Positions 34,053 through 43,808 are shown, counted from the stretch's first letter. The stretch is 64,000 nucleotides of DNA from an uncultured Acidovorax sp. (GCA_913774955.1 CAJYKV010000010.1:62001-126000), one strand, 5' to 3'. The notes: generated by a model not told the origin, from the sequence alone. Program-made: numbers and translations.

Positions 34053-37000
34053 GCGGTTTCTCCTTGGTCCAGGGTGGGGCGGACGAGCGGGTCGGCGACG
34101 GGCGTGTCGAGCCAGTCGACGCGGTTCATCTTGCGCAGCACGATGAATTCGTCGCGGTTGGTGCCGATCGTTCCGTAGTAGTTGAAGCCGTAGCTCAGCT
34201 GCGCGTAGCCGCCGATCATGTGGGTGGGCTTGAGCACCACGCGCGTCACCGAGTTGTGGATGCCGCCGCGCGTGCCGGTCACCTCCGAGCCGGGGGTGTT
34301 CACGATCTTTTCCTGGGCGTGGTACATCATCACCATGCCCGGCTTCACGCGCTGGCTCACCACCGCGCGGGCGGTGAGCGCGCCGTTGGCGTTGAACAGC
34401 TCGATCCAGTCGTTGTCCTCGATCTGCGCGCGCTTCGCGTCGTCCTCGCTGATCCACACGCAGGGCCCTCCGCGGCTCAGGGTGAGCATGAGCAGGTTGT
34501 CGGTATAGGTCGAGTGGATGCCCCACTTCTGGTGCGGCGTGATGAAGTTGAGCGCGATCTCGGGGTGGCCGTTGGGCTGGCGGCCCTGCACCTCGGCCGT
34601 GGCCTTCAGGTCCACCGGCGGGCGGTAGCTGCTGAAGCCCTCGCCGAACGCCTGCATCCACGGATGGTCGATGTAGAACTGCTGGCGGCCCGTGAGGGTG
34701 CGCCATGGGATCAGCTCGTGCACGTTGGTGTAGCCGGCGTTGTAGCTGACGGTTTCGCTCTCGATGCCGCTCCAGGTGGGCGAGCTGATGATCTTGCGCG
34801 GCTGGGCCTGCACGTCGCGGAAGCGGATCTTCTCGTCCTCGCGGTGCAGCGCCAGGTGGGTGTGGTCGCGGCCGGTCTGCCGGCCGAGCGCGTCCCAGGC
34901 CTTCACGGCCACGTGGCCGTTGGTCTCGGGCGCGAGCTGCAGGATCACCTCGCAGGCGTCGATGTCGGAATCGATGCGCGGCATGCCCTGCGTGGGGCCG
35001 TTGCCGGGCACGGTGCCGTTCAACTCCCGCAGCTGCTGCACCTCGGCCTTCGTGTCCCAGCCGATGCCCTTGCCGCCGTTGCCCACCTTCTCCATCAGGG
35101 GCCCGAGCGCGGTGAAACGGTCATACAGGTTGGGGTAATCGCGCTCCACCACGCTCATCTGCGGGCCGGTCTTGCCGGGGATGAGATCGCATTCGCCGCG
35201 CGTCCAGTCGGCCACGCCGAAGGGCTGGGCGAGTTCGCCGGGCGTGTCGTGCGCGATGGGGCTCAGCACCAGGTCGCGCTCCACCCCCAGGTGGCCTGGC
35301 GCGAGCGCGCTGAAGGCGCGGGCGAAGCCCTTGTAGATGTCCCAGTCGCTGCGCGACTGCCAGGCCGGGTCCACCGCGGTGGAGAGCGGGTGGATGAACG
35401 GGTGCATGTCGCTGGTGTTGAGGTCGTTCTTCTCGTACCAGGTGGCCGTGGGCAGCACGATGTCCGAATAGAGGCACGTGGTGCTCATGCGGAAGTCGAG
35501 CGTGACCAGCAGGTCCAGCTTGCCTTCGGGCGCCTGCGCATGCCATTCCACTTCGGCCGGCCTGGCGTCGCCCTCGCCCAGGTCCTTGCCCTGCACGCCG
35601 TTGCGCGTGCCCAGCAGGTGCTTGAGGAAGTACTCGTGCCCCTTGCCGGACGAACCCAGGATGTTGGAGCGCCACACGAACATGTTGCGCGGCCAGTTGT
35701 CGGGGTGGTCCGGGTCGGTGCAGCTCATCTTGAGCGCCCCGCTCTGCAGGCCCTGCACCGCGTAGGCCTTCGGGTCCAGGCCCGCTGCCTCGGCGTCGCG
35801 CACCACCTGCAGCGGGTTGGTCTGCAATTGCGGCGCGGAAGGCAGCCAGCCCATGCGCTCGGCGCGCACGTTGTAGTCGATCATGCTGCCGCCGAACTGC
35901 GCGCGGTCGGCCAGGGGCGAGAGCACCTCTTCCACGCCGAGCTTCTCGTAGCGCCACTGGTCGGTGTGCGCGTAGAAGAAGCTGGTGGAGTTCTGCTGGC
36001 GCGGCGGGCGCACCCAGTCGAGCGCGAAGGCCAGCGCCGTCCAGCCGGTCTGCGGCCGCAGCTTTTCCTGGCCCACGTAGTGCGCCCAGCCGCCGCCGCT
36101 CTGGCCGATGCAGCCGCACATCATCAGCATGTTGATGATGCCGCGGTAGTTCATGTCGCAGTGGTACCAGTGGTTCATCGCCGCGCCGATGATCACCATC
36201 GAGCGGCCGCGCGTGCGGTCCGCGTTCTCGGCGAACTGGCGCGCCACGGCGATCACCTGCGCGCGCGGCGTGCCGGTGATCTTCTCCTGCCATGCGGGGG
36301 TGTAGGGGGTGTCGTCGTCGTAGCTGGCGGCGGCGTTCTCGCCGGGCAGGCCGCGCGCCACGCCGTACTGCGCCACCTGCAGGTCGAACACGGTGGCCAC
36401 GAGCACCTCGCGCGCGGTGCCGTCGGCATCCACGGTGGCCAGGCGCCGCACGGGCACGGTGCGCGCGATCACGTCGGACTGCACGTTCGCCGGGAAATGC
36501 TCGCTCGCGATGCCGCCGAAGTACGGGAAGCCGACCTGCGCCGTCTCCCAGCCATGCGCCTCTTCAGCGCCGGCCTCCATCAGCGACAGGCGCAGCCGTA
36601 CCGCGTCACCGGTGCGCGCGTCCTTGTCCTCCAGGTTCCACTGGCCCTGGTCGGCGCGGCCGTCCGGGCCCCAGCGGAAGCCGATCGCGCCCTGCGGGCA
36701 CACGACCTCGCCGTGCGCATCGAGCGCCACGGTCTTCCACTCGGGATGGTTGTCCTGGCCCAGCCGGCCCGGGAAATCGCTGGCGCGCACGTAGCGGTCG
36801 GGCACGCGCACCACCCGGCCGTCCGGCAGCGCCTGCTCGCGCAGCGTCACCAGCATGGGCATGTCGGTGTAGCGGCGCACGTACTCGTCGAAGTATGCGC
36901 TGCGCTCGCCCTGCTCGGGGAAGTAGAACTCCTTGAGGATCACGTGGCCCATGGCCATCGCCACAGCGGCATCGGTGCCCTGCTTGGGGTTCATCCACAG

Positions 37001-37876
37001 GTCGGCGAGCTTGGCGACCTCGGAATAGTCGGGCGTCACCGCCACCGTCTTCGTGCCCTTGTAGCGCACCTCGGTGAAGAAGTGGGCGTCCGGCGTGCGC
37101 GTCTGCGGCACGTTGGAGCCCCAGGCGATGATGTAGCCGGCGTTGTACCAGTCGGCCGATTCGGGCACGTCGGTCTGCTCGCCCCAGACCTGCGGGCTGG
37201 AGGGCGGCAGGTCGCAGTACCAGTCGTAGAAGCTCATGCACACGCCGCCGATCAGGCTCAGGTAGCGCGAGCCGGCCGCGTAGCTCACCATCGACATCGC
37301 GGGAATCGGCGAGAAGCCGATGATGCGGTCCGGCCCGTGGCGGCGGATGGTGTGGATGTTGGCGGCGGCGACGATCTCGTTCACCTCGTCCCAGCTGGAG
37401 CGCGCGAAGCCGCCCAGGCCGCGCACGCGCTGCCAGCTCTGGCGCGTGGCCTCGTCGCCGACGATCGCGGCCCAGGCCTCCACCGGCCCCATCGTGGCCC
37501 GCGCCGTGCGCCAGGCCTGCAGCAGCCGGCCGCGCACCATCGGGTACTTCACGCGGTTGGCGCTGTAGAGGTACCAGCTGTAGCTCGCGCCGCGCGCGCA
37601 GCCGCGCGGCTCGTGGTTGGGCATGTCCCAGCGGGTGCGCGGATAGTCGGTCTGCTGGGTTTCCCACGTGACGATGCCGCCCTTGACGTAGATCTTCCAC
37701 GAGCAGGAGCCCGTGCAGTTCACGCCGTGGGTGGAGCGCACGGTCTTGTCGTGCGCCCAGCGGTTGCGGTAGGCGTCTTCCCAGGTGCGGTCTTCGCCGT
37801 TGACCTGGCCATGGCCCCCCGCGAACGATTCGCGCGGCTGGCTGAAGTACGTGAGGCGGTCGAGAAAGTGACTCAT
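34049..37876 (-). CDS. narG: Respiratory nitrate reductase alpha subunit, catalytic
   Basis: A 1275-residue membrane-bound NarG. The N-terminal Fe-S ligands are in STHGVNCTGSCSWKIYVKGG (His50, Cys54, Cys58), and the molybdenum-ligand Asp region is FYDWYCDLPPSSPQ. It reduces nitrate to nitrite at a molybdenum bis-MGD centre on the cytoplasmic side, with electrons from NarH and NarI. No Tat signal is present, as expected for the NarG (not NapA) type. The 215-base gap before it contains a GC-rich repeat and only a modest ribosome site (AAGGAACC) at the start. Confidence 0.98.
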   Translation of the reverse strand: MSHFLDRLTYFSQPRESFAGGHGQVNGEDRTWEDAYRNRWAHDKTVRSTHGVNCTGSCSWKIYVKGGIVTWETQQTDYPRTRWDMPNHEPRGCARGASYSWYLYSANRVKYPMVRGRLLQAWRTARATMGPVEAWAAIVGDEATRQSWQRVRGLGGFARSSWDEVNEIVAAANIHTIRRHGPDRIIGFSPIPAMSMVSYAAGSRYLSLIGGVCMSFYDWYCDLPPSSPQVWGEQTDVPESADWYNAGYIIAWGSNVPQTRTPDAHFFTEVRYKGTKTVAVTPDYSEVAKLADLWMNPKQGTDAAVAMAMGHVILKEFYFPEQGERSAYFDEYVRRYTDMPMLVTLREQALPDGRVVRVPDRYVRASDFPGRLGQDNHPEWKTVALDAHGEVVCPQGAIGFRWGPDGRADQGQWNLEDKDARTGDAVRLRLSLMEAGAEEAHGWETAQVGFPYFGGIASEHFPANVQSDVIARTVPVRRLATVDADGTAREVLVATVFDLQVAQYGVARGLPGENAAASYDDDTPYTPAWQEKITGTPRAQVIAVARQFAENADRTRGRSMVIIGAAMNHWYHCDMNYRGIINMLMMCGCIGQSGGGWAHYVGQEKLRPQTGWTALAFALDWVRPPRQQNSTSFFYAHTDQWRYEKLGVEEVLSPLADRAQFGGSMIDYNVRAERMGWLPSAPQLQTNPLQVVRDAEAAGLDPKAYAVQGLQSGALKMSCTDPDHPDNWPRNMFVWRSNILGSSGKGHEYFLKHLLGTRNGVQGKDLGEGDARPAEVEWHAQAPEGKLDLLVTLDFRMSTTCLYSDIVLPTATWYEKNDLNTSDMHPFIHPLSTAVDPAWQSRSDWDIYKGFARAFSALAPGHLGVERDLVLSPIAHDTPGELAQPFGVADWTRGECDLIPGKTGPQMSVVERDYPNLYDRFTALGPLMEKVGNGGKGIGWDTKAEVQQLRELNGTVPGNGPTQGMPRIDSDIDACEVILQLAPETNGHVAVKAWDALGRQTGRDHTHLALHREDEKIRFRDVQAQPRKIISSPTWSGIESETVSYNAGYTNVHELIPWRTLTGRQQFYIDHPWMQAFGEGFSSYRPPVDLKATAEVQGRQPNGHPEIALNFITPHQKWGIHSTYTDNLLMLTLSRGGPCVWISEDDAKRAQIEDNDWIELFNANGALTARAVVSQRVKPGMVMMYHAQEKIVNTPGSEVTGTRGGIHNSVTRVVLKPTHMIGGYAQLSYGFNYYGTIGTNRDEFIVLRKMNRVDWLDTPVADPLVRPTLDQGETA

Positions 37877-38026
37877 CGTGGTTCCTTGGAAAGTCGTTAT
37901 GTCATCCGTCGTGTTGACGCTGCGCCCGCTTCGCCGGGAGCTGGCACGCCATCACGCATCCGGTGGCCGCGGAGCAGGCCGCGCCAGCACACACCGTGGA
38001 ACCGGCTTTGCCGGGCCACCGGTGTG

Positions 38027-38086
38027 GTCCCCCTTCCCACGCACAGCGTGAGAGAAGGGGGAAGCGGCGCAGCCGCACAGGGGGTA
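38027..38086. repeat. GC-rich double-hairpin repeat between narK2 and narG
   Basis: On the plus strand CCCCCTTCCCACGC pairs with GCGTGAGAGAAGGGGG across ACA, then GCGGCGCAGCCGC forms a second short palindrome before CAGGGGG. The same order of elements appears in reverse orientation at 50352-50460. It lies inside the nar transcript between two operon genes and may act as an RNA structure or be a plain mobile palindrome. Confidence 0.65.
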
Positions 38087-38091
38087 GGTCA

Positions 38092-39534
38092 TCAACATGG
38101 CATCTCGGCGCGGCGGCGCGCGTAGTACCACCACGTGATGCCGATGCACAGCGCGTAGAACGCGGCGAATGTCCAGAGCGCCAGCTCCGGCCCGCCCGTC
38201 GCGGCGATGGAGCTGCCGTAGCTCTTGGGGATGAAGAAACCACCGTAGGCGCCCAGCGCGCCCGCGAAGCCCAGGGCCGCGGCGCCTTCGGTGTTGCCCT
38301 CGCGGGTGGCCTGGGCGCGGGCCTCGGCGCCGCCCGTGCGCACTTCGGCGAGGCGCAGGTTCAGGAAGATCACGGGGATCATTCGGAAGGTCGATCCGTT
38401 GCCGATGCCGGTGGTGAGGAACAGCACCATGAACATCGCGAAGAAGCCCGCAAAGCTGCCCTCGGCGGGCCCGAAGGCGAGCGCGTAGCCGCCCGTGCCC
38501 TTGGGCAAAAAGGCCAGCACGCCCACCACGGCCAAGGCCATCACGGCGAAGTTCCAGAGCGTGACCTGCGCGCCGCCCAGCTTGTCCGACAGCCATCCGC
38601 CCACCGGCCGGATCAGCGCGCCCACCAGCGGCCCGAGCCATGCGTAGGCGAGCGGGTTCACGTCGGGGAACTGGCTCTTGATGAGCAGCGGGAAGCCCGC
38701 GGAGAAGCCGATGAACGAGCCGAAAGTGCCCAGGTACAGCACGCACATGATCCAGTTGTGCTTGCGGCGGAAGATCGCGGCCTGCGCCGCGAACGAGGCG
38801 CGCGCGTCGGCGATGTCGTTCATGCCGAACCAGGCGGCGAGCGACGCGAGCGCGATCCAGGGCACCCAGACGAAGGCCGCGTTCTGCGCCCAGACCTGCT
38901 GCGCCTGCCCGTTCTTCACCATGGTCTGGGCATCGCCGCCCAGCACTCCGAACACGCCGGCCGTGATGACGAGCGGGCTCAGGAACTGCACCACCGACAC
39001 GCCCAGGTTGCCCAGCCCCGCGTTCACGCCGAGCGCCGAGCCCTTGCGCTCCTTCGGGAAGAAGAAGCTGATGTTGGCCATGCTGGAGCTGAAGTTGCCG
39101 CCGCCCAGGCCGCACAGTAGCGCGAGCGCGAGCATCGTCGGGTAGGCCGTGGTGTTGTCCTGCACCGCGAAGCCGATGCCCAGTGCCGGGATCAGCAGCG
39201 ACGCGGTGGAGATCGCCGTCCAGCGGCGGCCGCCCACCAGGGGCACCATGAACGAGTAGAAGATGCGGAGCGTGGCGCCCGAGAGCGCGGGCGCCGCCGC
39301 CAGCCAGAAGAGCTGGTTGGTCGAATAGCGGAAGCCCAGCGCGGGCAGGCTCACGGCGACCACGCTCCAGACCTGCCAGATGGCGAAGGCCAGGAACAGC
39401 GCGGGCACCGAGATCCAGAGGTTGAGGCGCGCGACGGCCTCGCCCTCGCGCTCCCAGAAGGCCTTGTCCTCCGGGGTCCAGAGGGTGAGCAGGCGGCCCC
39501 GGCGGGCGCTGCGGGAAGGGGTGGTGGTGGACAT
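38092..39534 (-). CDS. narK2: NarK-type nitrate/nitrite transporter, MFS
   Basis: A 480-residue major facilitator with 12 membrane segments and an N-terminal cytoplasmic lead of about 40 residues (TLWTPEDKAFWEREGE), as in the NarK2/NarU branch. The nitrate signatures are GLGGGNFSSSMANISFFFPK in the first half and FALAFGPAEGSF-like GPAEGSFAGFFAMFMVLF in the second. It most likely exchanges nitrate for nitrite. It lies 33 bases after narK1 and upstream of narG, the normal order in narK1K2GHJI clusters. Confidence 0.95.
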   Translation of the reverse strand: MSTTTPSRSARRGRLLTLWTPEDKAFWEREGEAVARLNLWISVPALFLAFAIWQVWSVVAVSLPALGFRYSTNQLFWLAAAPALSGATLRIFYSFMVPLVGGRRWTAISTASLLIPALGIGFAVQDNTTAYPTMLALALLCGLGGGNFSSSMANISFFFPKERKGSALGVNAGLGNLGVSVVQFLSPLVITAGVFGVLGGDAQTMVKNGQAQQVWAQNAAFVWVPWIALASLAAWFGMNDIADARASFAAQAAIFRRKHNWIMCVLYLGTFGSFIGFSAGFPLLIKSQFPDVNPLAYAWLGPLVGALIRPVGGWLSDKLGGAQVTLWNFAVMALAVVGVLAFLPKGTGGYALAFGPAEGSFAGFFAMFMVLFLTTGIGNGSTFRMIPVIFLNLRLAEVRTGGAEARAQATREGNTEGAAALGFAGALGAYGGFFIPKSYGSSIAATGGPELALWTFAAFYALCIGITWWYYARRRAEMPC

Positions 39535-39567
39535 GTGAGTCTCTCCCAGGGGCTTCTCGTCCCGCGC

Positions 39568-40917
39568 TCAGCGGGCGGTGCCGGCGGCGCGTGCGCCCGG
39601 CGCATCCATCACGTCGGTGCGGCGCACTTCGGTGAAATACATCCAGGCCAGCGACACCCAGACCACGCCGTACATCAGCATGAAGGCGCTGGAGCGCACG
39701 CCCGTCCAGTCCAGCAGCACGCCGAACAGGATCGGCAGCACGAAGCCGCCCAGGCCGCCGGCCAGGCCCACGATGCCGCTGATGGCGCCGATGTTGGCGG
39801 GGTAGTCGTCGCTGATGTACTTGAAAACGCTCGCCTTGCCGAAGGCCATGGCGATACCCAGAACGAACATGAGCCCGGTGAACGCGTACACGTTCAGGCC
39901 GATGTGGAAGCTGCGCGGGCCGTCGGTGGCGAGCACCGTGAAATCGGTCTGCGGGTACGACAGCAGGAACAGGCACACCCAGCAGACCCACAGCACCCAC
40001 CAGGTGACGCTGTGGGCGCCGTATTTGTCGCTGAGGGCGCCGCCGATGGCGCGCAGCACGCCGCCGGGCAGCGAGAAGCAGGCGGCCAGCAGCGCGGCGA
40101 CGCGGATGTCCAGGCCGTATTCACCCACGTAGTACTGCACCATCCAGAGCGACAGCGCCACGTAGCCGCCGAACACGATGCTGTAGTACTGGCAGTACTT
40201 GAGCACGCGCGGGTCCTTCAGCGCCTGCAGCTGGTCCATGAAGGTGACGTGGCTGGGCACGCGGTGCGCCGGATCGCTGTGGCTGAACAGCCAGAACAGC
40301 ACCAGCGTGCCGAGCATGATGGCCGCGTAGGCGTGCGGCACGGCCGCCCAGCCGAAGGCCACCAGGATGGCCGGCGCCACGAACTTGTTCACCGCCGCGC
40401 CGGAATTGCCCGCGCCGTAGATGCCCATGGCCGTGCCCTGGCGCTCCTTGGGGAACCAGCGCGCCACGTAGGGCGTGCCCACCGAGAACGAGCCCCCGGC
40501 CAGGCCGACGAACAGGCCGATCGTGAGGAAGTGCCAGTACTCGGTGGCGTACCCCATCGCCCAGATGGCGGGCACCGTCGCGGCCATCAGGCAGGCCATC
40601 ACGATGCGGCCGCCGTGGCGGTCCGTCCAGATGCCGAGCGGCACGCGCACGAGCGAGCCCGTGAGCACCGGCATGGCCGTGAGCAGGCCGAACTGCGTGG
40701 CGTTCAGGCCCAGCATTTTCTTGATCGGAATGCCGATGACGCCGAACATCATCCACACCATGAAGCACACGGTGAAGGCGAGCGTGCTCACGGCGAGCAC
40801 GGACCAGGCCTGGCGCGTGCGGCGCGCGGTGGCGGCCGGGGTGGCGGGCGCGGAGGAAGGGGTGGCGGAGGCGCTGCGGCCTCGGCGGGATGGGGCTGTG
40901 GCGCTTGCGTGGGCCAT
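39568..40917 (-). CDS. narK1: NarK1-type nitrate transporter, MFS
   Basis: A 449-residue major facilitator with 12 membrane segments. Nitrate-porter signatures are GLAGGSFSVGTPYVARWFPK in segment 5 and GIVGLAGGLGGFVLPILFG in segment 11. The NarK1 branch is regarded as a nitrate/proton symporter that starts uptake before nitrite builds up, complementing NarK2. The start MAHASATAP is chosen; the frame continues far upstream but without similarity and overlapping the narL region. The Ala/Ser/Pro-rich first 30 residues are cytoplasmic. First structural gene of the nar run, 166 bases after narL. Confidence 0.95.
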   Translation of the reverse strand: MAHASATAPSRRGRSASATPSSAPATPAATARRTRQAWSVLAVSTLAFTVCFMVWMMFGVIGIPIKKMLGLNATQFGLLTAMPVLTGSLVRVPLGIWTDRHGGRIVMACLMAATVPAIWAMGYATEYWHFLTIGLFVGLAGGSFSVGTPYVARWFPKERQGTAMGIYGAGNSGAAVNKFVAPAILVAFGWAAVPHAYAAIMLGTLVLFWLFSHSDPAHRVPSHVTFMDQLQALKDPRVLKYCQYYSIVFGGYVALSLWMVQYYVGEYGLDIRVAALLAACFSLPGGVLRAIGGALSDKYGAHSVTWWVLWVCWVCLFLLSYPQTDFTVLATDGPRSFHIGLNVYAFTGLMFVLGIAMAFGKASVFKYISDDYPANIGAISGIVGLAGGLGGFVLPILFGVLLDWTGVRSSAFMLMYGVVWVSLAWMYFTEVRRTDVMDAPGARAAGTAR

Positions 40918-41030
40918 GGCGTTCGTTCCTGGTGACGGCCCCGCGGTCGATCCACGGGGCTCGGGAAGGATCGTCCCGCGAACGGCGCCGCCTGAACATC
41001 CTCCGGTGGGAGGTGAACGCCCCGGCGGAA

Positions 41031-41059
41031 GGAGGATGCGCGCGGCGGGCGCATCCTCC
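41031..41059. terminator. 11-bp hairpin between narL and narK1
   Basis: GGAGGATGCGC and GCGCATCCTCC pair perfectly around a 7-base loop, 25 bases after the narL stop. There is no T-tract on the minus strand, so it may be a weak terminator, an attenuator or an mRNA-stabilising stem between the regulator pair and the structural genes. Confidence 0.5.
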
Positions 41060-41083
41060 GGAAGAACTATGCCCTTCCCCGCG

Positions 41084-41821
41084 TCAGGGCGCGCGCTGCC
41101 GGTCCGACGCGTACACCGCCGCCTGCACACGCGAGCTCAGCCCCAGCTTGCGCAGGATGTGCTGCACGTGGATCTTCACCGTGGTCTCGGCGATGTCGAG
41201 TGCGCGGGCGATCTCCTTGTTGCTCGCACCGCGCGCGATCTCGCGCAGCACGTCCTCCTCGCGCGGCGAGAGCGGCGCGGCGGGTTCGCCGGCCGCGGCC
41301 GGGCCGGACACTGGTGCCGCCTCGGGCTCCGGCGGCGCCTCCTGCGCGGCGGGCGGGCCGCCCTGCGCCTGGAAGGCCGCGACCAGCTTGCCCATCAGCT
41401 CCGCGCTCACCACGGGCTCGCCGCGCGCGGCGCGGCCGATGGCATCGGCCAGCAGGTCGCCTTCGATGGTCTTGAGCAGGTAGCCCTGCGCGCCCTGGCG
41501 CAGCGCCTGCGCGAGGTCTTCGCCGTCCTCGCTCACGGTGAGCATCAGCACGCGCACGCCCGGCATGGCCTCGCGCAGCCCGCGGATCGCATCGATGCCG
41601 CGCACGCCGGGCAGGTGGTGGTCGAGCAGCACGACCTGCGGAGCGAGCGGCGGCGCGAGGCGCAGGGCCTCGGCCGCATCGCCGGCCTCGCCCACCACCC
41701 GCACGGACGGGTACTGCGCCAGCAGGGCGATCAGGCCGCGCCGGAACAGCGTGTGGTCGTCCACCACGAACACCCGGAGCGGCGCGGCAGCCGTCGTTCG
41801 GCAGGCATCGGGGACAGGCAT
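41084..41821 (-). CDS. narL: Nitrate/nitrite response regulator
   Basis: A 245-residue NarL/FixJ response regulator. The receiver domain has acidic DD at 21-22, the phospho-acceptor Asp67 (VVLLDHHLPG) and the LTVSEDGEDLAQALRQGAQG stretch with the conserved Thr and switch region. After a Pro/Ala-rich linker of about 40 residues (longer than in E. coli NarL) comes a LuxR-type helix-turn-helix (LSPREEDVLREIARGASNKE). It follows the narX sensor by 34 bases and should regulate the nar genes in response to nitrate. No clear NarL heptamer could be picked out. Confidence 0.96.
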   Translation of the reverse strand: MPVPDACRTTAAAPLRVFVVDDHTLFRRGLIALLAQYPSVRVVGEAGDAAEALRLAPPLAPQVVLLDHHLPGVRGIDAIRGLREAMPGVRVLMLTVSEDGEDLAQALRQGAQGYLLKTIEGDLLADAIGRAARGEPVVSAELMGKLVAAFQAQGGPPAAQEAPPEPEAAPVSGPAAAGEPAAPLSPREEDVLREIARGASNKEIARALDIAETTVKIHVQHILRKLGLSSRVQAAVYASDRQRAP

Positions 41822-41855
41822 GGCGAAGGCTCCGGGAGTGCGTGCCGGCCCCGGC

Positions 41856-43808
41856 TCAGGAAGCGAGCGGCGCGGCGGTGAGGGGGAAAAGCGGCGCGCG
41901 TGGCGCGGGAGAAGGCACGGTGGACACGCCAGAGACCGGCGAATCGGACACCGAAGCCGTGGAGTTTCGCGGCATCGGCACCGCCGGCAGCTCGATGCAG
42001 ACGCGCGTGCCGCCGCCCTCTCCGGGACCGACCTGCACGCGCGCGCCGATGCGCTCGGCGCGCTCGCGCATGATGCCCAGGCCCACGTGCAGCGAATCGG
42101 GCGGCACGGCGGCCGGATCGAAACCGCAGCCGTCGTCCTCCACCTCGAAGCGCCAGTGCGGTGCGCGCTGCACGCGCACCTCCACACGGCGGGCGTCCGA
42201 ATGCTTGCGCACGTTGGAGAGCGCCTCCTGCACCATGTGCAGCACCTGCACCTGCACGTCGGGCGCGAGCGGCAGGCCGTGGCCCGCCATCGACAGCGTG
42301 TGCGCGATCCCGGTCTGGTGGCCGAACTTGGAGAGCGTGGCGCGCAGCGCGCCTTCGATGTCTTCCTCGCTGGTGCGCGTGCGGAAGTGCACCAGCAGCT
42401 CGCGCACGTCGGCATAGCAGCCGCGCACGCCCACGTCGAGTTCGCCCATGCTGCGGTCGCGCGCGCCGTCGTCGCCGCGCAGCACCGCGTCGCGCAGCAA
42501 CTGGGTCTGGATCTTCAGGAAGGCGAGCGACTGCGCGATCGAGTCGTGCAGCTCGCGCGCGATGAAGGAGCGCTCCTGCGCCACGGCGGCCTCGCGTTCC
42601 AGCGCGGTGGCGCGCAGCCCTTCCATCGCCGTGGCGAGGTGGCTGGCCATCGCCTCCAGCATTTCCTGCATGCCGGGCTCGACGCCGGTGGCCGCGCGGA
42701 AGAACAGGTCGATCTCGCCGAGCACGCGCTGCTGCGTGCGCACGGGCACCAGCACCAGGGTCTGGTAGCCCGCGTCGCCGCAGTGCGGCATGCCGGTGGG
42801 CGTGCCGGGCAGGATGGGGATGACGCGCAGGCGCGCGGAGGCCTCGGGCTGGCCGCAGTGGCAGCTGCCGGTGCGCAGGCAGTGTTCGCCCTGCACCATC
42901 GTCTCCGGCAGGCCGTCGCCCGCGAGCAGCATGTAGCGCTCGTTGGCCTCGTCGGACCAGCGCATCGCCGCGGCATCCGCCCGCGCGATCTCGCGCACGC
43001 GCTGCACGAAGCCGCGCGCCAGCGCCTCCAGGCTGCCGGCTTCCGACACCTGCGCGCTCACCGCGTAGAGCGCGGCCAGGCGCTCGTTGCGTTCCTGCAG
43101 CCGCGAGGTCTTCTCGGCCACCTTGCGCTCCAGGTCCTGGTGCGAGGACTGCAGCGCATGCGCCATGAGGTTGAAGCCGGTGGCCACCTGCCCGAACTCG
43201 TCCTGCGATTCGACGGGCAGGCGCGTGCGCAGGTCGCCCTGCCGCATGCGCGCCAGGGCCTGCTGCAGCCGGGCCACGGGCGCCAGCACCAGCCAGTGGC
43301 TCAGGGCCATGAAGGCCACGGCCGAAGCGATGGCCACCGCCATCATCGCCAGCTGGAAGAGGTGCAGCACGGCCGTCCAGCGCGCCATCTGGCGCTCGAT
43401 CGCATCCACGAAGCCGTCCACGCGCACCACGAACGCATCGGCCTGCTCCACGGTGGGCGGGGCGCCGCGCAACTGCCGCCATTCGTTCCGGATACCCTCG
43501 AAACGCGCGCGCGTGTCCTCGTTCCAGGGCACGAACAGCGGCCGGGCGGGATCGCCCCCATGCAGCAGCGCGAGGCTGGCGTCGAACCGGGCGGAGAGCG
43601 GCGCCAGCCCGCCGGGCACCTCTGCCTGCCCCGCGAGCACCATGCGCATCATCGTCATGCGCAGCCGGCCGGCCTCGTTGACCGCGGCCGCGCCGCCTTC
43701 GAGGCTCCAGGTGATCCACAGCGTGAGCGCGATGGAGAGCAGCGCCACCATCAGAAAGCTCCCGCCGATGGCGAGCAGCCGGGTGGTCAGCGTAAAGGGC
43801 CTGCGCAT
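41856..43808 (-). CDS. narX: Nitrate/nitrite sensor histidine kinase
   Basis: A 650-residue NarX kinase. Membrane segments at about 11-34 and 150-172 enclose a periplasmic nitrate-binding domain with the P-box (NEAGRLRMTMMRM, 44-56). A HAMP domain (about 173-228), then a GAF-like domain with a conserved cysteine set (Cys310, 316, 318, 343), precede a HisKA_3 kinase with His421 (ARELHDSIAQSLAFLK) and an ATPase domain (DDGCGFDP). The C-terminal 45 residues are Pro/Ser/Ala-rich. It phosphorylates NarL, encoded just downstream. An FNR-type site lies 36 bases before the start. Confidence 0.96.
   Translation of the reverse strand: MRRPFTLTTRLLAIGGSFLMVALLSIALTLWITWSLEGGAAAVNEAGRLRMTMMRMVLAGQAEVPGGLAPLSARFDASLALLHGGDPARPLFVPWNEDTRARFEGIRNEWRQLRGAPPTVEQADAFVVRVDGFVDAIERQMARWTAVLHLFQLAMMAVAIASAVAFMALSHWLVLAPVARLQQALARMRQGDLRTRLPVESQDEFGQVATGFNLMAHALQSSHQDLERKVAEKTSRLQERNERLAALYAVSAQVSEAGSLEALARGFVQRVREIARADAAAMRWSDEANERYMLLAGDGLPETMVQGEHCLRTGSCHCGQPEASARLRVIPILPGTPTGMPHCGDAGYQTLVLVPVRTQQRVLGEIDLFFRAATGVEPGMQEMLEAMASHLATAMEGLRATALEREAAVAQERSFIARELHDSIAQSLAFLKIQTQLLRDAVLRGDDGARDRSMGELDVGVRGCYADVRELLVHFRTRTSEEDIEGALRATLSKFGHQTGIAHTLSMAGHGLPLAPDVQVQVLHMVQEALSNVRKHSDARRVEVRVQRAPHWRFEVEDDGCGFDPAAVPPDSLHVGLGIMRERAERIGARVQVGPGEGGGTRVCIELPAVPMPRNSTASVSDSPVSGVSTVPSPAPRAPLFPLTAAPLAS

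Noticed and set aside
34037-38125. A plus-strand open frame of 1362 codons antisense to narG
   Set aside because: Same cause: codon bias of narG leaves the opposite strand open. The product is His/Ala/Gly-rich with no domain.
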